Source: Gemmataceae bacterium (GTDB taxonomy: Bacteria; Planctomycetota; Planctomycetia; Gemmatales; Gemmataceae). Taken from it: DNA of 45,011 bases. The notes under the pieces are model-generated. The model saw nothing but the letters and a program-made list of their open reading frames with translations, did not search any database and had not been told where the DNA came from. Position numbers and translations under genes: made by a program. This document shows, in pieces, positions 31,745 through 40,700 of the stretch (within the stretch, counting starts at the first letter, position 1; each line of letters starts with the position of its first letter). The stretch is taken from positions 1 through 45,011 of the forward strand of contig JAHBXO010000042.1 in assembly GCA_019636445.1 (NCBI GenBank). The letters are read 5' to 3'.

Positions 31745-34700
31745 TCACTTCTTCACTTCGAACAACTGCTCCGTCGTCGGCAACGTCTTCGACCACGAGC
31801 CGCTCAGGTACACGTTCCGCACGCGGGCATCCGTCCGGTCCGAATAGTGGAACAGGCCGAAGGTCCGTTGGTTGGTCGATTCGATGTCTCGTTCGAAGAC
31901 CTTCTCGCCGTTCACTTCCACGATGAGCGTGTCGCCCTTCACCGAGAGCTTGGCTTTGTTCCACTGGCGGTCCTTCAGCGGCACCTTTGGTCCTTTCGTT
32001 TCGGTCAGGTTGTCGAACTTCACCCCGCTCTTGTCGTGCCAGCTGTCGGTGAGCCAGTGGAGTTTCGCACCGTCGGGTTCGAGCATGACACACAGCCGGT
32101 CGAGCGCCGGGTACGCCATCGCCTTGTCCGCCTGGTAGTAGAACTCGTACTCGACGCTGGAATCCTCGGCGAGCGGGCGCTGGTAGTAGATGGCGTTCTC
32201 GGGGAAGGTCCGCTCGTGCGGCTTGCCGTCCGGGCGGGGTTCGGGCTTCGCGCCGTCCTGGAAGATCTCCTCGCCGCGTTTGCCCCAGATCGGGCCGAGG
32301 TACGGCCGCCAGAACGCGAGGTTTTCGCTGGCGATCAGGTCGATCTTGTCCGGCACAGTGGCGTTGGCGCCCGGTGTGATCTTGAGGTTGAAGATCTCGG
32401 CCGTGCAATGGTGCATCGTCGCGAGGGCGAGCCACGGGTCGACGTTCGTGCCGATCCGTTCCTCGTGGACCTTGCGACCGTCGACGAACACGGCCATGAC
32501 GCCGTCCTTAACGGTCATCTTGAACGGATACTTGTTGTTCTCGATCTTCTTGAGCGGCGGCAGGATGGTCACCTGCCGGCCGTCGTCGCGGACGCTGGGG
32601 TGGAACTTGTACCACTTCTGGTCGTAGTTGAGTCGGAACCGGTAGCCGCCGTAGCAGATGTCCGCTTCGGCGTAGCCGGCGATGCGCAGCTCGCAGGTCA
32701 GCTCGAAGTCGCCGCGGATCGGGGTCTTGAGGATCAGGTAATCCTCTCTGTGGCCCGGTTGATGGACGAAGACCTTATCCTTGATCGACCAGTGAGCGGC
32801 GTTCCAGCCCTGGGCGCGGCTCCACGAATCGAAGCCGGGCACGGAGATCCACGCCGACAGGCGATCGTCGGAGCCGAACCGTTCGCTGCCGTCGGGTTTT
32901 TGGAGCATGACGGCGCGGGTGCGAAGGATCTGATAGATCCGGCCCCATGGCTCGCGACCGTCGAACGGTTTGTTCTGCCGGAAGTTCTTGGTGAACTCCT
33001 CGGCCAGGTCGGAGGCCGCTTTCAGGAGCGCCGGGCGATCCACGGCCGCCGTCGCGGCGCAGTAGAGGCCCCAGCGGTTCTCGCCGCGCTCGTCCCCCGG
33101 CATCGACTTCGCCAACGGGAGAAGTTCTTTCAAGAGTGCGGCCGCCTCGGCGTCGTTCCCCTGTGCGGCGCGGACGATCGCGAGCATCGCCTTCTGGTCG
33201 CGGCGGAACGCGGCGTCCACATCCGGGCCGGTCGCCTCCTGCACGCGGCGGGCGAGTTCGTCCAGTTTGTTCAATTGCTTCGCCACGTCGGCGAGCGCCA
33301 GGCACGGCGCCTCGAACTTCGAGCCGAGGAAGACGCGGCGGCCTGCGGGCTGCTCGGCGCGGTCCACGATGCCGAGCACGTCCTGCGGGAGTACCACGCC
33401 GCTCATTTCAAACGACGGTTGCGTCGGCCCGGGCAGCACGGCGGCGGCGAGGGCGGCGTAGCGCTCGGTCGGCGGCAACTTCGCCGTCGCCTTCAGGATT
33501 TCCCCGGGGTTGCCGGAGTAATACTTGTCGCCGATCTCCTTGCGGCGCGTCCGTGCGATTTCGACGGACGGCGCCTTCGTCACGAACGCGACGTCGTCGA
33601 GCGCGATCGTCTTGGGCCAGTCGCCGGCGAGCACGACGTTGCGGACGCGCACGGCCGTTTGGTCGCGGAAGTGGAAGAAGCCGAAGCGCCAATCGGTGTC
33701 CGCATCCAACGGCCCGTCGAAGACCACGGCGCCGTTGATCTCGAGCTTTGCGCCGGCGGCGGTACGCGTCAGCTTGCCTGCGTTCCAGTCTTTCGCCTTG
33801 AACATCGGCTTGCCGGCACCCGCGAGCGGGACCGCGTTGTCCGGCTTCAGCCCCGTCCAATCGTCACCCGCCACGATCCAGTGCTGCTTCACGCCGTCGG
33901 CATCCACGAGGAAGACGAAGCGGCCGAGGCTCGGATGCACGTGCGTCTTCCCAGGCTCGTGATAAAACTCGTACGCGACGGAATCGCCCACGCGCAGCGG
34001 GCGGAAGTACGCGAGGTTCGACGCGACGTGCCGGCTCTCCGTCGATTCGGACTTGCGGCCGAGGATTTCGCCGTCCTTCGCGTGCCAGTCGTAGACCGGT
34101 TCTTGCCGTTCGGGCTGCTCGACTTCGTTGCCATATTGATCCAGGATTTTTCCGGTGCGATCGAACTCGCGCTTGGTGAGGCGGGCGGGCATCGAACCGT
34201 TGGCATAAAGCGCGAACCAGCCGTCGAGGTCGTTGCCGTTGGTGAGCTTCACCGACTCGAGAACTTCGGGTTTGCCCGTGAGCTTCGGATTGCGGAAGAC
34301 CGGTTTGCGGCCGTCGCCGCCGTGGAGCAGGAGCCACGGACCGATGACGACCGGGTCGGTGTCCTCGAAGAAGACTTCGCCGTTCCACAGGCATGTCACC
34401 TTCTTCGGTTCGACGCGGATCGTGAGCAGGTTGTAGGCGTCGACGTTCATGACCTTTGGCTTGGGCTTGGCGATCTGATCGAGGCCGGCCTTGCCGACGG
34501 GGTAGATCTGCGTGGCGACATTGTCGCGGTTCGGCTGGTAGATCACGCTGGCATAGCCGCCGTGGCTTTCGGACCAGCCGCCCTGCCAGACCTCGACGGA
34601 GAACTCGAACGTGCCGGCGAGCGGGATGCCGAAGATCGCCTGCGATTCACCGCGGGACCAGGCGACGCCGAGCGCGCCGTCGTGGGCGAACCAGCGCGAG

Positions 34701-37700
34701 GCCGGCGTAATCGACTGCCAGCGGCCGGGCAGCGCGTCGTCGAAGGCGGCTGGCACCTTGCGGGCGGCGACGCTATGCTTCGACATCGCCTCGCGGACCT
34801 GCGAATAGCCGACCATGTCGTGTACGGCGCGCGTGCGGTCCTCCATCGGGCGGAAGAGCTTCTCGCCGTGCGCGGCGAAGGCCGGATCGGCGCAGCAAAG
34901 CTGGGCGAACAACAACTCGGTCGGGTGAAACGGCACGGTCTGCCGATCACTGGAGTCATAACGGGACCGCAACTGATCGTTGGGGCGCGTCTCGGTCATG
35001 CGTTTGACGGCGGCTTCGGAATAGGCCTTGATGTCGGCCTCAATCGCCTTCCCCTTGCCGACGCGGAGGTACGCGAGCACGCGAAAGGCGTCGGCGTTCT
35101 CGATCTTCGCCTGCGCGAGCTTGTCGGCTTCGGCGAGCAGTTCGTCCAGCTTGCCCGCCTCCTTCGCCGCGTCCACCAGCAGCAGCATCGTGCTGACGTA
35201 GCGGCCGCGCTCCAGCGGCGGCAGCTTCACGAACGCCGGCGGCGGCATCGCGTCCGGGATCATGCCGATGGAATAGCGCAGCGTCTTCCGCTTCTCGCCC
35301 GGCAATGTCCACCCTTTCAACGCGGCGTAGCGCTTGTCCGCCGGCAGTTCCAGCAGGTGCTGCACGAGGTTGACGAAGTTCCCCATCTGCGGCTCGACGC
35401 GACGGCTGCGCCGGCTGGCGTCGGCGCCGTCCGTGCTCGCCATGTCCGCCGCGATCGCGTAGCTCTTCAGCGAATCCTCGACCGAGCCGGCCTTCAAGTA
35501 CCAGTGGCCCATCCGTTCGTGAAAGTTCTGATCCGGCGTCATGAACGTCTTCGCCGTCGTCTCCATCGTCTTCATCAGCGCGATCGCCTGCTTCTTGTCG
35601 CCGCGCTTGACGTGGTGCGCCACGATCTTCTCCGCCAGTTCCGATGCGGCGGCGAAGTTCTTCGCGATCGCGTAGTTCATCGCCACCTTCTGCAGGATCG
35701 GCTCCGCCACCGGTGCGAGGGTCGGGCGGTCCAGCGCGATCTGGCAGAGTTTCGACACCATGTCGAGTGTCGCGGAGGACGAATCCTTCGCGGCCCGGTC
35801 GCCGAGCGCTTTCAGGATTTCCGTCGCCTTCGCCTCGTCGTTGGCCTTGAGGGCGAAGGTGAAGCTCAGGAACTTCGCCGGCATCTCGCCGAGGGGTTGC
35901 TTCTCGCGGGATTCGATCTTCTTCTTCAGGTCGTCGACCTTGCCGGCGTCGATGGCGAGTTGCGAGAGCAGCCCGGCCAGACCGCGGTCGCCGCCCGAGC
36001 CGCCGAACACCTCCGGCGGCGGATTGCTGGCGACGCTCCACGCGCTGCTGCCCGAGAGCATTGTGTAGACCATACCGGCGCGGCGGACGTCGGCGGTGAG
36101 GAACATCTCGGCCGGTCGGCTTTCGGGGAAGACCGCCATCGCGATGACGTCGTACATGTCGCCGGGGGCGACGCCGAGCTTCTTCCACTTCGTCACGAGG
36201 TTGAGCAAGGCGCTATCGACGGAGATCGGGCCTTCGTAACCCCGTTCGACCAGATACTGAACGCCGCCGACCGTGACCTGATGGTAGCTGCCGCCGCCGC
36301 GCCGGTTCTGGTCCACTTTGCCTTCGACGGGCGGGCCGCCCTTGAGCGCCTCGCGCATCGCCTTGAGCGAGAGGGCGCCGAGCTTCTTGTCGGCGGCGAG
36401 GTTGGCGACGTCGTACGCCTGCTGGAACTGGTCGGTCGTGAGGACCGGCACGCCGTTCTTCGGCGTGATGGCCGTGGAGGGCGACTTCGAGGCGGCGGCG
36501 GGCGGGGCGAACAATCCCGCGACCTGCGTAAAGTAGGTCGGGCGGCCGTCGTCGATGCGGGCTTGCGGTTCGTTCGACGGCGGCGGAGCCGGTGTCGCGC
36601 CGGACGCGGGAACCGGCACCGGCGACACGGGCGTCGATGCGGGTGACTGCGCGCTCCGGATCGCCGGCTTAGGTAAATTCAACTCCAACAATTGAGTCCA
36701 CTTTGCCTCCGCCCCCTTCTGGTCCTTGCGGTCCAATTCGATCTGGCCCCATTCCCGCAGGAGCGCCATCGCGTATTTCGGGTCGTTCTGGCGTTTCGCC
36801 GCTTCGAGGGCGCGCTCGGCAAGCGGCGCGCCGGCGGCGCGCAGGTCGTCCTTCTTCAGACACTCCCGTGCGATGAGCCACATCGACACCTGGAGCATCG
36901 CCTCGGCGCGCTGCCGGCTGTTCGCCTTGCCGGTCTTTGGCAGCGGTTCCAACGGCGTCCCGCCGACGAGCTTCGCGAGCGCCGCCACCGCGTCGCGCGC
37001 CGTCGCCGGATTGTCGTCGGTGAACGCCACGATCGCCGCCGCCACGTACGCCGACACATCCTTCGGCGCCGCGGCCACCAGTTCCTTCGCCTTCGCCTGC
37101 GCCGCGGTCCGCGCCGCCGGGTTCTTCGCCAGCGACTGCGCCGACGTCGCGAACACGCTCGTGATCGCCATCTTCTCGAGGTTCCGCGCGTCCACGCTCA
37201 GCATCAGGTCGATGGCCGACTTGTTCGTCTCGGTGATCTTCGCCGGCGTGAGCATCAACCCGACCGCCGCCGGAAGGATCTCCGGCTTGAGCGCCTTCAG
37301 CGCCGCCTTCATCCCCTGGTCGATCTGACGGGAGAACTGGTCGCCGCCGCCGTAGTAGGTGCTGGCGATCTGGATCCGCTCGCGGTTGCTCAACAGGTCC
37401 TGGTAGACGCGGATTGCCTCGATCGGATCGCCGATACGGACGAAGTCCTGCGCGATGGCGATGCCGTCCTGGATCTGCCGGTATTCCCAGTATCCGCCGC
37501 TGTAGTAGTTCTGATTGGCGGTGCGATCGGTCTTGGAGAGTTTGACGAGAACCTTCTTGGCGTCGTCGACGCGGCCGACCTGCTCGTACCACCAGATGAG
37601 CCGGCGGGCCGGGGAGTAGCTGTATTCGGAACCGTCGGGTTCCTTGAGAAAATCCTCGAAGCCTTCTTCGAGCGACTTGACGACCAGCTCTTCGATGCCG

Positions 37701-40700
37701 GAGTAATACTCGAATTCCTGCGCCATGACGAACCGCGCGTTGGGCGGGATGCGCAGGGACCTGTCCGCGAAGAGGGCGTTCCACGCCTTCATGCCTTCCT
37801 GTTTGCGGCCGGTCTGCACGTCAATGATGGCGCGGAGCGCCTTGCCGGCGAGCCAGTCGGGGTTCTTCGCGAGCGCGGCGTCGATCTCCCGGCCAAGCTC
37901 CGGAAGGCGCTGCTGCTGCCGGGCGATCGCGAGCATCTTGCTCAACAGCGATTCGACCTTGCCGTTCTGCCCGTAGTTCACGATCTGGCCGATGATGTCC
38001 CACGGCTCCATCAGGCTGCCGTCCTTCGGGATCAACGCCTGCTTGAGGTAGTCGTAGATCTCCGGCATCTTCCAGATTTCGTTCCGGTTGATGTAGCTGA
38101 AGAAATAGGCGCGCTCCTGCGGGTAGGCGTCCCAGCCTTTCTTGAACAGCCGCATGCCGATCTCGCGCGTCTTGTCCTGCTCCAGCAGGTTCGACACCAT
38201 CTGCGCGACGTTCCAATAGTTGCCGAGCTTCTTGAGGTCGATCTGGTCGAAGAGGGCGACGAGTTCCTCGTATTTGCCCGCTTCGGAGAAGGCGCGTTCG
38301 ATCTCGTAGTACCAGTTCTGGAACATCGACGGGTCCTTCTTGAGGGCCGCCGAGTAGAGTTTGAGCGCCTCGTCGCGGTCGCCCCACTGGCTGAGCTTCT
38401 GACCGGCCGTGAACTTGAGGTTCGCGTCGTCGGGCTTGAGTTCGACGAGTTTGAGGAGCGAGGCTTTTTGCTTGTCCTTGTCGCCGGACGCCTGGTAGTA
38501 GCCGAGGAGCGTCTGGTGGACCTGGATCGATTTCGGGGCCGTCTTGAGCTGGGCCTCGGCGCGGTCGATGAGTTCCTTCAGTTGTCCCGATCGGGCGAGG
38601 ATGCCCATGGCCTGGGAGCGGTAGCCGTCGCCCTCGTCGCCGCCATAGCGCCCGCCGCTGGTGGAGACCGCCGCGGGCTTGCGGAGGATCTGGCGGGCGA
38701 TCTGCACGGCCTGATCGTTCTGGCCCTGCGACTGGTACTGGTTCATGAGGCGGGCGAGGATGGCGGTCTTGTTGCCGGCCTGGCGCTGGGCGCGGGCGAG
38801 CACGGTCTCGGCAAGTTGGTGCATGCCGAGGCGGTGCATCTTGGCGGCGAGGTCGAGTTGCTTGTCGGTGTCGAGGCGCAGGCCGAAGAGGCGTTCCGCC
38901 GCCTGCCGGGCGCGCTCGATGTTGCCGGTGCGCTCCGCGAGCCGCAGCGCCGTCTCCTCTCGCTGCTGCATGACCTGGTGGTCGGTCGGGTTGATGCTGT
39001 CGACCATCGCGAGCGCGACGGCGATCTCGTTGTTCTGCTCGCGCAGCCCGGCAATCTCCATCGTGAGGCGGTGGTCGTTCGGGCCGACCTGCGCCGCGGC
39101 GGTGAGCTGGTCGAGCGCTTCGTCCTTCTCCTCGTTCCACCAGTGCAGGTAGCCGAGGGCGAGGTGGAGGTATTGCTTTTCGGCGCCGTCCGGGGCGGCG
39201 GCGAGGTTCTTCTGGAAGTGGGCGAAGAGGTCGGTGAGCAGGTCGGCCTTCTGGTAGTGGAAGAAAGCGTTGTAGAGCAGCCCGATGGAGGCCTCGTCGT
39301 AGTATTCGTTCGGCGTGGGGTAGGTGAGTTGCTTGCTCTGACCGTACTGGTTGCCGCCGATGGCGATGTAGACGTGCATGCCGCCGCCGGAGCGGAAGCG
39401 GCGCGCCGACCCGCCGGAAGCGGATTTGGGTGCCGCGAGGTTCTGCTTGCGGACTGTGCCGAGGTAGTAGTCGAGCAGCTTCAAGCCGTCGTCGTATTTC
39501 TTCGCTTCGAGCCGTTTGCCCATGAGCGTCTGAATCTGGTAGACGTTCTGCCGGGTGGCGAGTTGCGCCAAGCCCGCCTGCGACTTCGCCACGCCCTGAT
39601 ACTGTTCGAGCCGCTTGAAGAGGACCATCAGCGTTTCGAGGTCGTCGCGTTCGACGGCGACGGCGAGCGCCGACGCCACGCGGTCCACGTTCGTCGCGTT
39701 CGCGAGGATCTCGGCGTACATCGCCTTCTCCTCGTCCACCTTCTTCGCCCGCTTCAATTCCAGCAGCACCGAGCCGGACACTTCCGGCGTCACCCACTCC
39801 GGTTTGATCTGTTTCAGCTTCTTGAACGTGTCGAGCAGGTACTTCAACTGGTCGTCCGGCAGCGGGGGCGTGCGGTCCTCGGGAGTGCCGCTACGGGAAT
39901 ACCGCTGGGCGCGCATCGCCTCGGCGCGCATCCCGACCGACGTGACGAACACGTATTGCGCCGACGGATCGTTCGACGCCTTCGCCAGCGCCTTGGCCGT
40001 CTCGAACGTGTCCTTGTTGTCGTAGCGTAGGGCCTGGAGGTAGTGCCAATCCCACAGGGCGCGGACGGAGGCGTTCGCGGCGGACCGTTCCTTCCGCATC
40101 TCGGCGATGAACTTCTCCTGCCCGTCGGATACGTCGCGGGCGAACTCGAAGAGCCAGCCGAGCGCGGCCATGCGCGCCTCGCCGAAGTCCTTCGGCGTAT
40201 AGAACGTTGGCGTCTGGCCGCGGTAGTATTCCCGCGGCTCGATGCCCGTCGCCGAGCGGATCTCCCAGACGCCTTCCATGCGCCGCTGGAGCGGAGGGCG
40301 CAGGATGTTGCTCGCCCGGTTCCGCATCCCTACCACCGGAGCGACCGGGCCGGTCGGCTTCGTTCCCTTCTTGTCGTCCTTCTTCTTCGTCGCCAGCTTC
40401 ATCTCGTGCTGGAGCACTTCGCCGAGGTCATCGTCCGCCAGCTTCTGCGCAAGGATCGAGCGGAAGCGATTCGCGGCGTCGGCCTTCTTCCCCTGCGCCG
40501 CCAGCACCGCGCCCTCGCGGTAGAGCAATTCCCAGTTCCCCGGCGTCTTCGCCAGCATCCGCGACAGGATCGCCATCGCCGATTCCGGCTTGCCCGAACT
40601 GATCAGCATGTCGATCGATTGCAGGTTCCGGTGCGGTTCGTTCATCTCCGCCACCGACTTCACCCAGACGTCGGCGGCTTCGTCGCCTTCGCCACTCTTG

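Noticed and set aside
31703..36646. A 1,647-codon open frame antisense to the giant TPR gene
   Set aside because: It is rich in Arg, His, Val and Asp with no recognisable domain, as expected for the complement of a high-GC gene with strong third-position bias. The TPR frame on the other strand is clearly coding.
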